Assembly: GCA_944328665.1 (NCBI GenBank)
Contig: CALVHS010000052.1
Span: 1 to 64,000 of the forward strand
Direction: 5' to 3'
Origin: an uncultured Clostridia bacterium
Lineage (GTDB): Bacteria; Bacillota; Clostridia; Christensenellales; Borkfalkiaceae
Length of the DNA stretch: 64,000 nt
The translations under genes and the position numbers were made by a program. This document shows positions 51,828 to 60,685 of this stretch, one piece after another; the first letter of the stretch is position 1, and every line of letters begins with the position of its first letter. The notes below the pieces were generated by a model, which saw only the letters and a program-made list of their open reading frames with translations, did not search any database and was not told where the DNA came from.

Positions 51828-52964
51828 ATGGGATTTTTTGACAAGATCGCCGACTACTTCAATGCAAGCACGCAGAACATGATCCTCTGCATCGTCATCG
51901 CCGTCATCGCCGTCGCCTTGATCGTCCTGATCATCGCCGCGATCGTCCTCGGCGCCAAAAGATCTAAGCAAAAGAGGGCGGAATCCGCGCCGGCCGAAGA
52001 AACCGAACAGACGTCGCCCGAAAAGCAGCCGGAGCTTTCCGCACAGGATGCCGGGCAGCCTTCCCGCGCACCCGCACAGGATGCCGCGGAAAGCGCCGTC
52101 TCTCTCGGCGACGAGGGAACGGAGAAAGAGCCGCACACAAAAGATGCGGACGGGCCGCAGCCCGCCGCAGAGGCGCAAGCAACAGAAGCCGCGCCCGAAG
52201 ATACGGCCGCCGAACAGAACGCCGCGCCCGCCGCCCCCGAAAAAGAGACAAAAAACGCCGAACCGCCCGTAAAACAGGAAGCGCGGCCTGCCGAGGCGAA
52301 ACGGGAAACCGCGTCCGCCGCGGCAAAGACCGAAACAAAGCCGTCCGCCGCAAAGGCTGCGGCAAAGCCCGCAGAAAAGAAGGCGGAAGCGGCAAAGCCC
52401 GCAGAAAAGAAGGCGGAGGCGGCAAAGCCCGCAGAGAAGAAGGCGGAGGAGGCAAAGCCCGCAGAGAAGAAGGCGGAGGAGACAAAGCCCGCAGAAAAAC
52501 CGGCAGAAAGCAAGCCCGCCGTAAAGGGAGCGGAAACGAAGCCCGCACCCGCCAAAACGGAAAAAAAGGAAGAAGAAGAGGAGAAAAAGCCCGTCTATGC
52601 GGGCAAATGGGTCATCCGCAAGAACGAAGAGACGGGCGCCTATTATTTTGATCTGCTCGCCTCCAACGGAGAAAAGCTGCTCAGCAGCATCGACTACACC
52701 TCCCTTTCGGGCGCGAGGAACGGCATCCAGACGCACAAGACGAACATCGCCAAGGGAAATTTTTCCATCGCGACGAGCAAGAACAAACAGTACTTTTTCA
52801 AGCTCATGAACGGCTCAAAACAACTGCTGTGCACGGGCGAGACATACAAGGTGCGGGCGCGCTGCGAAAGCGCGATCGAATCGGTCAAACGGTTTGCCGA
52901 GACCGCCGTCATCGTCGTAGACAAAGGCGATAAGGAAAAAGAAGCGGAAAAAGAGGAAAAGTAA
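51828..52964 (+). CDS. Membrane-anchored protein with Lys/Ala/Pro repeat and DUF1508 domains
   Basis: 378 residues. One membrane helix at ~18-43, then a low-complexity linker to ~250 with tandem decapeptides (KPAEKKAEAA type), then a C-terminal DUF1508 pair. The first is KWVIRKNEETGAYYFDLLASNGEKLLSS and the second QYFFKLMNGSKQLLCTGETYK; DUF1508/YegP folds often come in such pairs. Orientation from charge: short N-terminus outside and tail inside is possible but not sure. Own promoter and terminator. It may reach from the membrane to a binding partner. Confidence 0.8.
   Translation: MGFFDKIADYFNASTQNMILCIVIAVIAVALIVLIIAAIVLGAKRSKQKRAESAPAEETEQTSPEKQPELSAQDAGQPSRAPAQDAAESAVSLGDEGTEKEPHTKDADGPQPAAEAQATEAAPEDTAAEQNAAPAAPEKETKNAEPPVKQEARPAEAKRETASAAAKTETKPSAAKAAAKPAEKKAEAAKPAEKKAEAAKPAEKKAEEAKPAEKKAEETKPAEKPAESKPAVKGAETKPAPAKTEKKEEEEEKKPVYAGKWVIRKNEETGAYYFDLLASNGEKLLSSIDYTSLSGARNGIQTHKTNIAKGNFSIATSKNKQYFFKLMNGSKQLLCTGETYKVRARCESAIESVKRFAETAVIVVDKGDKEKEAEKEEK
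52361..52500 (+). repeat. 30-bp tandem repeat coding the decapeptide
   Basis: About 4.7 units of 30 bp (GGCAAAGCCCGCAGAAAAGA plus ten bases) with a few changes, coding K-P-A-E-K-K-A-E-x-x. Copy number may vary between strains. Confidence 0.95.
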
Positions 52965-52974
52965 GAGCACAGAC

Positions 52975-53009
52975 AAACGCGGGGCGCATGCGATGCGCCC
53001 CGCGTTTTT
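52975..53009. terminator. Bidirectional terminator between DUF1508 and mrp genes
   Basis: Perfect 15-bp stem (52975-52989 with 52993-53007, loop GCG) ending in a T-run on the plus strand. It separates converging genes. Confidence 0.85.
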
Positions 53010-53011
53010 GC

Positions 53012-53824
53012 CTATTTTTCCAGCTTTTCAAAAAATTCTTTCAAGTAGTCCCCTTCGAACAGTTCGATCAACCCCCTGTCACAACAGGCAGAGAGAGCCG
53101 CATCGAACGGGATACGGGCGATGTTTTGCACGCCGTATTCTTTGGCGACCTCTTCCAGGCGGCTCTTGCCGAACACTTCGATCGTCCTGCCGCAATCGGG
53201 ACAGACGACATAACTCATGTTTTCGACCACGCCGAGGATGGGCACGTTCATCTTTTCCGCCATTGCAGCCGCCTTTTTGACGATCATGGAGACGAGTTCC
53301 TGCGGGCTGGTGACGATAACGATGCCGTCCAGCGGCACAGACTGATAGATGCTCAACGGCACGTCGCCCGTTCCCGGAGGCATATCCACAAACATAAAAT
53401 CCACGTCGTTCCAGATGACGTCCGTCCAGAATTGCAGGACGGTGCCCGCGATGACGGGCCCGCGCCAGATGACAGGCTCGGTGTCTTCTTCCAACAGGAC
53501 GTTCATGGACATCACCTCGATGCCCGTCTTGCTTTTGACGGGCAGGATGCCGAGGTCTGTGCCCGTCGCCCTCTCCTTGATGCCGAACATCTTGGGGATG
53601 GACGGCCCCGTGATGTCGGCGTCCATGATCGCCGCCTGCAAGCCGTTGCGCTGCGCCGTGACCGCCAGAAGCGCGGTCGTAAGCGATTTGCCCACGCCGC
53701 CCTTGCCGCTGACCACGCCGATCACCTTTTTGATCTTGGAAAGTTCGTGCGGAGCCTTACGGAAATCGCGTTCGGCACAGTCCTGCGAACAGCTGCCGCA
53801 ATCGTGCGTACAATTTTCAGACAT
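53012..53824 (-). CDS. mrp: Mrp/NBP35-type ATP-binding iron-sulfur carrier
   Basis: 270 residues. The P-loop GKGGVGKS (40-47) and IMDADITGPSIPKMF mark the family; PPGTGD follows. It has an N-terminal Cys set (Cys5, 9, 12, 16) like NBP35 and a C-terminal CPDCG pair (near 209) that hold a bridging Fe-S cluster. It probably hands clusters to target enzymes. Last of the operon with two ABC genes and a tautomerase, 22 bp after the latter. Confidence 0.95.
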   Translation of the reverse strand: MSENCTHDCGSCSQDCAERDFRKAPHELSKIKKVIGVVSGKGGVGKSLTTALLAVTAQRNGLQAAIMDADITGPSIPKMFGIKERATGTDLGILPVKSKTGIEVMSMNVLLEEDTEPVIWRGPVIAGTVLQFWTDVIWNDVDFMFVDMPPGTGDVPLSIYQSVPLDGIVIVTSPQELVSMIVKKAAAMAEKMNVPILGVVENMSYVVCPDCGRTIEVFGKSRLEEVAKEYGVQNIARIPFDAALSACCDRGLIELFEGDYLKEFFEKLEK

Positions 53825-53846
53825 ATTTTTCTCCTTTTATAACATT

Positions 53847-54083
53847 TTACAACAGGCTTTTCGGGTCGTACTCCGCCTTTTTATAGAGCGCGGCGCCTTT
53901 GCCTTCGATCTCTTTTTTAAAAACATCCTGCCACTGCGCAGCGGTAAAATCTTCCACCGTACAGGTCACATAATGCCCGGAACAGCCCAACTCCCGCGTG
54001 AGCGTCTGCACGAGCGCGTCGGCGAGGCGCTTTTTTTGCTCCTCGCTCCTCCCTTCCAGCATCTTGACGGAAATGTGCGGCAT
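53847..54083 (-). CDS. Tautomerase, PptA/4-oxalocrotonate type
   Basis: 78 residues. Met is followed by Pro2, the catalytic base of the family after Met removal (MPHISVKMLEGRSEEQKKRLADALV). The W-x-x-V...EI and KKAEY end match E. coli PptA. Active tautomerases of this size use keto-enol substrates; the natural one is not known. 22 bp after the ABC gene and 22 bp before mrp. Confidence 0.88.
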   Translation of the reverse strand: MPHISVKMLEGRSEEQKKRLADALVQTLTRELGCSGHYVTCTVEDFTAAQWQDVFKKEIEGKGAALYKKAEYDPKSLL

Positions 54084-54105
54084 AGATCTTTCTCCTCCTT
54101 TATTT

Positions 54106-55890
54106 TTATTCTTTGTTCAGATTTTTATTTAATTCGTAATACGCTCCCTTCTTTGCCATCAATTCTTCGTGCGAACCCTGCTCCGCGATCCCCTTATCGG
54201 CAATAAAGAGGATCCTGTCCGCGCTGCGGACGGTGGACAGCCTGTGCGCCACAATAAAGGAAGTGCGGCCCTTCAGCAATGCTTCCAAAGAGGTCTGGAT
54301 GAGTTTTTCCATGTCCGAAGAAATGGAGCTTGTCGCCTCGTCCAAAATGACGACGGAAGGATCCTTGACGACGATGCGGGCAAAACTGATGAGCTGTTTT
54401 TCGCCTGCGGACAGCCCTTCGCCCCGCTCGGCAAGCTGTTCGTTGTAACCGTTCGGCAGGCGTTCGATGCACTTGTCCGCAAAGATCGCCTTCGCCGCGG
54501 CGATGCACTCCTCGTCCGTCGCATCGGGCTTACCGTAACGGATATTGTCCAGCACCGTGCCCTTGAACAGGAAGGGATCCTGCATCAACACCCCCACTTC
54601 TTTGCGCAGAGAATGCAGCTTGATATCACGCACGTCCACCCCGTCGATGGTCACGCTCCCCTCTTTGACGTCGTAAAAGCGTGTCAATAAGTTGATCACC
54701 GTCGTCTTTCCCGCGCCCGTCGGCCCGACGAGAGCGATGCGTTCGCCCGGTCGGACGTGGAGGTCGAAGCGTTCGAGGATATTGACGCCCTCTTCATAAC
54801 AGAACGTGACATTGTTATAATCCACTCTGCCCTGCACGTCTTTAAGTTCGACCGCGTCCGGCTTGTCCGCAATGGCGGCGGGCGTATCGATCGTTTCAAA
54901 CACGCGCTCGAGGTTGGCGGATACCTGCGCCAAATTTTGGATGATGGCGGAAAGCTGCGTCAGCGGCGCGGAAAAGAGGGTCATATAACTCAAAAAAGCA
55001 ATGACGGTACCCGGCCCCTCGGCAAAATAGCCGAGCGGGAGCGCCAAAAACGCGACCGCATACAGCATGACCGTGCCGTAATTCCAGAACGTTTCGACGA
55101 CGGGGGTATTCAATTCGTTGCGCCGCACGATCTTCATCCAGGTATTTGCGCTGTCTTGCTGCAGATCGTGATAGATCTGTTCGTTGTACTTGGTGCGGTT
55201 ATAATTTTGGATGATCTTTTCCCCCATGATCGATTCCACGAGGAACGCCGCGCGATTGGAGACTTTGGCGCGGTGGTGGCGGAAAAGTTTGCGGATCGTC
55301 CTGCGGATCAGAAAGACGCCGACCGTCAGCGGAATGACCGCAGAATAGACGACGAGGGCAAGCATCCAGCTCTGTACGAACATGAACACCGTGACAACGG
55401 CGATCTTCACCAAATTGAGGATGAAATTCATCAGATAGTTGGTGAAAAAGTCCGCCAATTCGCCGATATAATCGGTGACGCGCACCGCGATCTTGCCCGC
55501 GGGCCGGTTGTCAAAATAATCGAAAGGCAGCGTCTGCAGCTTATAAAAGATGTCGTGCCTGAGATCGGCGATGATGCCGTGCCCCATCCTGCCCATGCGC
55601 CTTTGCTGGATATAGGTGATGACGATCTCCGCCAACCCGCACAGCAAAAAGCAGCCGATCATGAGCGCGAGCCGCGCATGATCCCTGTCGGGGATCACTT
55701 CGTTGACGATGCTCTTCAAAAGCAGGGGCGGAATGAGGGAAGCCACGACCGCCACGAGCATGAGCGCCAAAACAAAGAAGAACAGTTTTTTATGGGGCGC
55801 GACATAGCGCAGCAGCCTGCGCAGGTTTTTAACGTCGATCTTCTGTTCTTTGACGACTTCGTCCTGAAAATAAGTGTTGCGCTGTGTCAT
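54106..55890 (-). CDS. ABC exporter half-transporter with intact Walker B
   Basis: 594 residues, permease plus ATPase. Membrane helices to ~320, Walker A GPTGAGKTT (near 388), signature LSAGEKQ, Walker B VVILDEATSS with the catalytic Glu, and AHRLSTV. It is the active-site partner of the 55887-57719 product, whose Walker B has Asp. A 4-bp ATGA overlap couples the two. Multidrug or lipid export is typical; substrate unknown. Confidence 0.94.
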   Translation of the reverse strand: MTQRNTYFQDEVVKEQKIDVKNLRRLLRYVAPHKKLFFFVLALMLVAVVASLIPPLLLKSIVNEVIPDRDHARLALMIGCFLLCGLAEIVITYIQQRRMGRMGHGIIADLRHDIFYKLQTLPFDYFDNRPAGKIAVRVTDYIGELADFFTNYLMNFILNLVKIAVVTVFMFVQSWMLALVVYSAVIPLTVGVFLIRRTIRKLFRHHRAKVSNRAAFLVESIMGEKIIQNYNRTKYNEQIYHDLQQDSANTWMKIVRRNELNTPVVETFWNYGTVMLYAVAFLALPLGYFAEGPGTVIAFLSYMTLFSAPLTQLSAIIQNLAQVSANLERVFETIDTPAAIADKPDAVELKDVQGRVDYNNVTFCYEEGVNILERFDLHVRPGERIALVGPTGAGKTTVINLLTRFYDVKEGSVTIDGVDVRDIKLHSLRKEVGVLMQDPFLFKGTVLDNIRYGKPDATDEECIAAAKAIFADKCIERLPNGYNEQLAERGEGLSAGEKQLISFARIVVKDPSVVILDEATSSISSDMEKLIQTSLEALLKGRTSFIVAHRLSTVRSADRILFIADKGIAEQGSHEELMAKKGAYYELNKNLNKE

Positions 55891-57719
55891 GCGGACGCCT
55901 CCCCCGCTTCCGAGAGCGCGTGCAAGTCATCCACCACGCCTTCTTCCGCCTGCATCCGCCAGATCTCGGCGAACCTGCCCTTCATTTCGATCAGTTCCGC
56001 AAACGTACCGCGTTCGACGATCTCGCCGTCCTGCATATAGAAGATCTCGTCGCAGTCGGCGAGGCTGGAAACGCGGTGCGCCGCAATGAGGATGGTGCGT
56101 TCCGGATAGTTTTCTTTGATGGAACGCATCAGCTTACGCTCGGTGATCACATCGAGTGCGCTCGACGCGTCGTCCAACACAAGCACGGGAGCATTTTTGA
56201 GGAGGGCGCGCGCGATGGAAATGCGCTGCTTTTGCCCGCCCGAAAGCCCAAGCCCTTTCTCTCCCACGATCGTCTCGTAGCCCTGCGGCAGGGCGCGGAT
56301 AAATCTGCCCGCCTGCGCCAGTTCCGCCACGCGCATGACCTCCTCCTTGGCAACGTCCGGCGCGTAAAAGGCAATGTTCGCGTCGATGGTGTTGGAAAAA
56401 AGAAAGACGTCCTGAAAGACGTAGGCGAACACGTCGCGCAGATCTTCCAGGTCATAATCGCGCACGTCCTTGCCGTCGATGAGGATCTGCCCCGCCGTCA
56501 CGTCGTAGATGCGCACGAGCGACTTCAAAAGGACGCTTTTGCCGCTCCCCGTGCCCCCCATAAAGCCCACCTTTTTCCCGAAGGGGATCTTGAGGCTGAC
56601 ATTCTTGAGGAGAGGCTTTCCTTCCGCCGTGATCGAAACGTTTTTCAGCTCGATCTCCGGGCGGCGCCCCACTTTCTGCGGCACGGCGGGCTCGGGGATG
56701 CGCGTCTCTTTTTCCAAAAAGTCCATGATGCGCCCTCCCGAAACGAGGCCGTATTGCAGCTGATACATGTTGTTGCTCATCTGCGTCAGGTGATCCATGA
56801 TCTTCAAGACATACGTGATGCAAGCCGTCATGATGCCGACGAGGAAAACACCCCGCAGCACGAGCAGCGCGCCGATGGCGATGGTCGCCACATAGGCGAC
56901 CTGACGGATGACGTTGAACCCAAGGTTGAATTTGGCGGAAACGTCCGCCTGCTCGAAATATGCCGCCCGCAGGTCGGCGTTGACCCGGTCAAACTTGTTT
57001 TCTTCCACGTCCTCGTTGGCAAAGGAGCGCACAAGGCGCACCGCGTTGATGTTTTCCTGCACGGTCAGGTTCAGCCGCGCGTTGTTGGCGCGGATATTTT
57101 GTGAGACGCGCCGCGCCGCCTTCGTATAGCGGACGAGCACCGTAAGCAAGACGGGCGCGATGAGAACGGGGATGAGCAGCATCCAGGCGCTGTTGAGCGT
57201 CAAGATCACGCAGGAGAGCGCCAACACGAAGAAGCTGTCCCCCAAGTTCTGTAAAACGCGGCTGAGCATCTCTTTAAAAGTGATGATATCCGAATTGAGG
57301 GTAGTCAACAGTTCGCCCGTGTTATACGTCGCCACCGTGCCGCTGTCCAGCTCGACCAGTTTTTTATAAGTATAGTCGCGCATCTCGTTTTCAAATAACA
57401 GCCCGTTGTACTGAAAGAGGACATTGCGGCCGTAGATAACGCCCTCCCGCACGAGCACGAAGCAGGCGAAGACCGCCGTGATCGAGAAAAAAAGCCGCCA
57501 TGTTTGCGGCTGTCCGAAACGCCCGTCGACGAGAAAGGAAAAGAGAGCGTTCCCCTCGCTGCCCACTCCCTCCTCGGTGAGGATATAATCGACAAACAGC
57601 GCGCTCAGCAGTGGGAGCAAAAGATCGAGCGCGATCGCCAAAAAGCCGAGGATCTGGCACAGCACCGCACACGGAACATGTTTTTTCCAATAGCGCATCC
57701 CGTAAGAAAAGACGCCCAT
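55887..57719 (-). CDS. ABC exporter half-transporter, probable degenerate-site subunit
   Basis: 610 residues with the same layout. Walker A GGTGSGKS (near 394), signature LSGGQKQ, Walker B LVLDDASSALD with Asp in place of the catalytic Glu, then AAHRVSS. This split of one consensus and one weak site is that of TM287/288-like heterodimeric exporters. GGGGAGGAGG precedes the ATG; first gene of a four-gene operon with the second ABC gene, a tautomerase and mrp. Confidence 0.94.
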   Translation of the reverse strand: MGVFSYGMRYWKKHVPCAVLCQILGFLAIALDLLLPLLSALFVDYILTEEGVGSEGNALFSFLVDGRFGQPQTWRLFFSITAVFACFVLVREGVIYGRNVLFQYNGLLFENEMRDYTYKKLVELDSGTVATYNTGELLTTLNSDIITFKEMLSRVLQNLGDSFFVLALSCVILTLNSAWMLLIPVLIAPVLLTVLVRYTKAARRVSQNIRANNARLNLTVQENINAVRLVRSFANEDVEENKFDRVNADLRAAYFEQADVSAKFNLGFNVIRQVAYVATIAIGALLVLRGVFLVGIMTACITYVLKIMDHLTQMSNNMYQLQYGLVSGGRIMDFLEKETRIPEPAVPQKVGRRPEIELKNVSITAEGKPLLKNVSLKIPFGKKVGFMGGTGSGKSVLLKSLVRIYDVTAGQILIDGKDVRDYDLEDLRDVFAYVFQDVFLFSNTIDANIAFYAPDVAKEEVMRVAELAQAGRFIRALPQGYETIVGEKGLGLSGGQKQRISIARALLKNAPVLVLDDASSALDVITERKLMRSIKENYPERTILIAAHRVSSLADCDEIFYMQDGEIVERGTFAELIEMKGRFAEIWRMQAEEGVVDDLHALSEAGEASA

Positions 57720-57760
57720 AAAGAGATCCTCCTCCCCTGAGGCAAAAAGATTCGCCTACT

Positions 57761-57788
57761 ATTGTAATGCAAAAAAATATTTTGTCAA
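57761..57788 (-). promoter_or_regulatory. Promoter of the ABC-tautomerase-mrp operon
   Basis: Perfect TTGACA (57783-57788), 16 bp, TACAAT (57761-57766). Followed by a ~35-nt leader with no fold I recognise. Confidence 0.8.
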
Positions 57789-57865
57789 TCGTTTGCGCAT
57801 ATATTTTTTCACATCCGAAAACTTTTTCTTTTCTCATTTTTCGCGCGCTTTTTCTGCAAAATCAG

Positions 57866-57894
57866 TTGCAAATTTTTTGATTTTACGGTACAAT
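57866..57894 (+). promoter_or_regulatory. Promoter of the SRP RNA
   Basis: TTGCAA (57866-57871), 17 bp, TACAAT (57889-57894), 6 bases before the expected RNA 5' end at 57901. Confidence 0.8.
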
Positions 57895-57900
57895 GAAATG

Positions 57901-58172
57901 GCTGTGCTAGGTGGGGAGTCAGCGGTGCCCTCGATCCGCAATCCGCTACAGCGGAACCGAAAACCTCCCCCGGGCCGGCGCGTGGAAGGCCGCGCTCCGT
58001 AAGGGACGTCGATCTCAAGGTCTCATGCAACGGACTGCCGTGAACCGTGTCAGGATAGGGATATAGCAGCACTAAGCGGATTTTTTCGTGTGCCATGAGG
58101 TAGCTTTGAAGGAGTTACCTGCGGTTTTAACGCTTCGGCGCGCCGTCTCAAAGGAGGGTGCACAGTTTTTTT
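57901..58172 (+). ncRNA. ffs: Large bacterial signal recognition particle RNA (Alu-containing)
   Basis: The 5' end GCTGTGCTAGGTGGGGAG and the GGTGCCCTCGATCCGCAATCCGC that follows are the Alu-domain signature of the long Bacillota SRP RNA, like the B. subtilis scRNA. The Ffh-binding helix is near 58050 with TGTCAGG and AGCAGCAC around a GGGA tetraloop (a GNRA loop; the usual loop here is GGAA). The ends pair (CTGTGC at 57902-57907 with GCACAG at 58160-58165), and T7 follows. Ends are set by the promoter and this pairing. Confidence 0.92.
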
Positions 58173-58174
58173 GC

Positions 58175-58210
58175 AAAAAAAGTTCCCGATCTCTTTCGGG
58201 AACTTTTTTT
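58175..58210. terminator. Bidirectional terminator between SRP RNA and LtaS-like gene
   Basis: A 15-bp stem (58175-58189 with 58196-58210) with A7 and T7 flanks works in both directions, after the SRP RNA and after the converging sulfatase gene. Confidence 0.92.
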
Positions 58211-60648
58211 CATGCGATCTTTACGATCAGCCCGTCGATCTCTCTGTCTCGGAAATAATCGTATTTGTACATGCGCTCCAGCATGTCCTGCTTCTCGTAA
58301 TAGCCGCTCGTCTTGCGCAAAAAGGCGTTGACGCCGTCCGAAAGATACTCAGCCCCGTCCTCCTCGGATCCCGAGACGAGGAAGATCGCATCCAGATCGA
58401 ACACGATATGATCTTGCTGCGGCGTGCAATAGATAAGTTCTTCCGCCTCTTCCGCATCGAAGGAGACGTCCTGCCCTTCGATCTGCACGGTCACTCGCTC
58501 CCCGGTCACGCGCACCTGCCCGTCGCAGGAAAGCACGCTGCCGTCCTCCCCGCGCGAAGCGCGCAGATAGACGCGGTCGCCGTCCGAATAGATGCCGTCC
58601 GCAAACATGCCCGATTCCCGGCTGACAAAGACGGAACTCTCCTCTTTCAGGACGCTCACGCCCTGGTACAGCCCGAGATCGAAGTCATACCCCAGCAGGT
58701 CGAGGATGGTCGGCAAAACGTCAAAGGTATTGCAGTATTTTTCGATCTTCACGCCGCCGAGATTTTCCGCCGCCTCGTGCGCGAGGTCGTAATAGTATGC
58801 CCCGTCATAGACGGACGAGACGCCCGCCTCCTCGTTTTCATAGACCATCCCTTCATACAAGGTGCTTTGTACCGTCAGATCCATGCAGCTGCCCGACCAG
58901 AAAAAGAAGGGTATATTGTAGAGCGCGGTATCCCAATACTCGCCCTCGGGGATCCCCTTCATCGCATAGCTCTGCTGCGTATAATAGCAGTTGTGATCGG
59001 CATAAAAGACGAACGCGGTGTCCTGCAGCTCGCCGGAAGCGGACAGCTCGTGCAGCAGGCGGTTGATCCCCACGTCGAGATCCATGATGCCCGTCTGATA
59101 TCGCTTATAACGCAGATATACGTCGCTCAAGGCGCCCGTCTCGTCATATTGCTCCGCCTGTACGGCGAATTTTTCATCGATATATGCGGAAGGAAAACCG
59201 GTGATGCGCTCGTAATACGGTTCCAGCCCTTTGACGGAATAACGGGCGGAACGCGTCGCCTTTTCCTCTTCGGAAAGGTCTTGCGTATAGTCGCCGTATT
59301 CGGTGAGGTCGTTATAATGACCGTGGCTGACGAGAGTCATCATCATGGTAAAAAACGCCTCTCCGTCGCCGCCTCGCTCCGTCATCTCGTTTAGGTACTG
59401 CGAGATCATCTCACTGTCCCTGTCGAGGTCGTAAAACCCGCTTTTTTCATGATATCCCGCCAAACGGGGCATCGTGTCCAAAAAATGCGCGTTGTCGAAG
59501 CCATACAGGTCGGCAAACGTCTCTTCACGCCCGTAATATGAACCGACGTTGGCGTGGAAATAATTGGTCGTATAGCCGCTTTCCTGCAAGATGTTGGGCA
59601 GGCTGAAGGCAAAATCATGATCGAGCATCCCCTCTTCCGTCAAAGTCGGCACGATCTGATTTTCGGGATCGGCGGGATAGCTGCCGAGGATAGAGAGCGC
59701 TTCGGAATGGTTGGTCTTGTCCCGTGCGTAATAGTCCGTCATGGCGACGCCCTGCGTCGCCAATGCGTACAGCGTGGGCGTGTATTCTCCGTTGATCGCG
59801 TACCACTCCCCCGATTCGATGACGACGAGCACGACATTCTGTCCGTTCAGGCTGCCCGTCATGAGCTTATCGTTCCCCCCGTACGGGCGCAAAGAAGAAT
59901 GCATGCGCGAATCGGCAAAATAATCGTCCAAAGCAGAAAGATTGTTCTGCAAGTCCTTTTCTTTTTCTTCCTCCGTCATCTGCGGGTCGACTTGTACGAA
60001 ATTGGCAATATTTTTATAATAGAAGCCGAACGTGCCAAACTTTTTGAACGCCTTTGCCGAAATGAACTGTGTATCGTAGAGATACGAATCGTCTTTATAG
60101 ATAAAAAGTTCGTCGCTCGGCGAGGTGGTCGCAAAGGAATCAAGCGCGATATAATAGAGGTTAGACGCCGTGCCCGACGTGAGACAGAAGATGAAGAGGA
60201 GCATGACGACCGTCTGCAGGCGGAAACTCTGCTTCGCTTTCAGCTTTTTCAGCCGCGCCAAAACGAAACATTCCGCCACAAAGACAAAGAGCAGCCCCGT
60301 AATGAAGAGATAATCGAGAAATTCATTGGTAAAGACGCCCCCCACCTCGTTGAGCAGGTTGAGCATGTTCAGGCTGAACACCATGTTGCTCATGCCGTAG
60401 AGGGATTCGTTGACGATGGAGAGCGCGACCTGCAAGACGAGCATGGCGCAGATCATGACCGTCTGCGCGCGGAAACTCGGCACGACGAAGATGATCGCCG
60501 CCAGGAAGAACAAAATGGCAAGATCCAGCCAGAAATACGTAGGGAATATGCCGATGCCCATCGTGTTGAAGGTGATAAATTCGATGAGCAGGGCGTTCAG
60601 TATATAACTTCCCGTATACAGGGATTTTTTCAGCAGCAGACTGTGCAC
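58210..60648 (-). CDS. LtaS-family (lipoteichoic acid synthase-type) membrane sulfatase-fold enzyme
   Basis: 812 residues: five or so membrane helices in the first ~190, then an external alkaline-phosphatase/sulfatase domain. VVIESGEWYAINGEYTPTL holds the metal-site Glu, ARDKTNHSEAL the nucleophile Thr, and FYADHNCYY the last metal pair. The family polymerises glycerol-phosphate or adds phospho-head groups to envelope glycans. Length exceeds S. aureus LtaS (~646), mainly by C-terminal additions. GTG start with AAGGA upstream. It lies 37 bp after lysC with no clear promoter. Confidence 0.9.
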   Translation of the reverse strand: MHSLLLKKSLYTGSYILNALLIEFITFNTMGIGIFPTYFWLDLAILFFLAAIIFVVPSFRAQTVMICAMLVLQVALSIVNESLYGMSNMVFSLNMLNLLNEVGGVFTNEFLDYLFITGLLFVFVAECFVLARLKKLKAKQSFRLQTVVMLLFIFCLTSGTASNLYYIALDSFATTSPSDELFIYKDDSYLYDTQFISAKAFKKFGTFGFYYKNIANFVQVDPQMTEEEKEKDLQNNLSALDDYFADSRMHSSLRPYGGNDKLMTGSLNGQNVVLVVIESGEWYAINGEYTPTLYALATQGVAMTDYYARDKTNHSEALSILGSYPADPENQIVPTLTEEGMLDHDFAFSLPNILQESGYTTNYFHANVGSYYGREETFADLYGFDNAHFLDTMPRLAGYHEKSGFYDLDRDSEMISQYLNEMTERGGDGEAFFTMMMTLVSHGHYNDLTEYGDYTQDLSEEEKATRSARYSVKGLEPYYERITGFPSAYIDEKFAVQAEQYDETGALSDVYLRYKRYQTGIMDLDVGINRLLHELSASGELQDTAFVFYADHNCYYTQQSYAMKGIPEGEYWDTALYNIPFFFWSGSCMDLTVQSTLYEGMVYENEEAGVSSVYDGAYYYDLAHEAAENLGGVKIEKYCNTFDVLPTILDLLGYDFDLGLYQGVSVLKEESSVFVSRESGMFADGIYSDGDRVYLRASRGEDGSVLSCDGQVRVTGERVTVQIEGQDVSFDAEEAEELIYCTPQQDHIVFDLDAIFLVSGSEEDGAEYLSDGVNAFLRKTSGYYEKQDMLERMYKYDYFRDREIDGLIVKIA

Positions 60649-60685
60649 GATGCATCCTTCGGCGGCAAAGCCGCCCGTTCAAAGA

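Noticed and set aside
52361-52500. Non-coding tandem repeat or CRISPR
   Set aside because: The 30-bp period is in frame and codes a decapeptide repeat in one protein.
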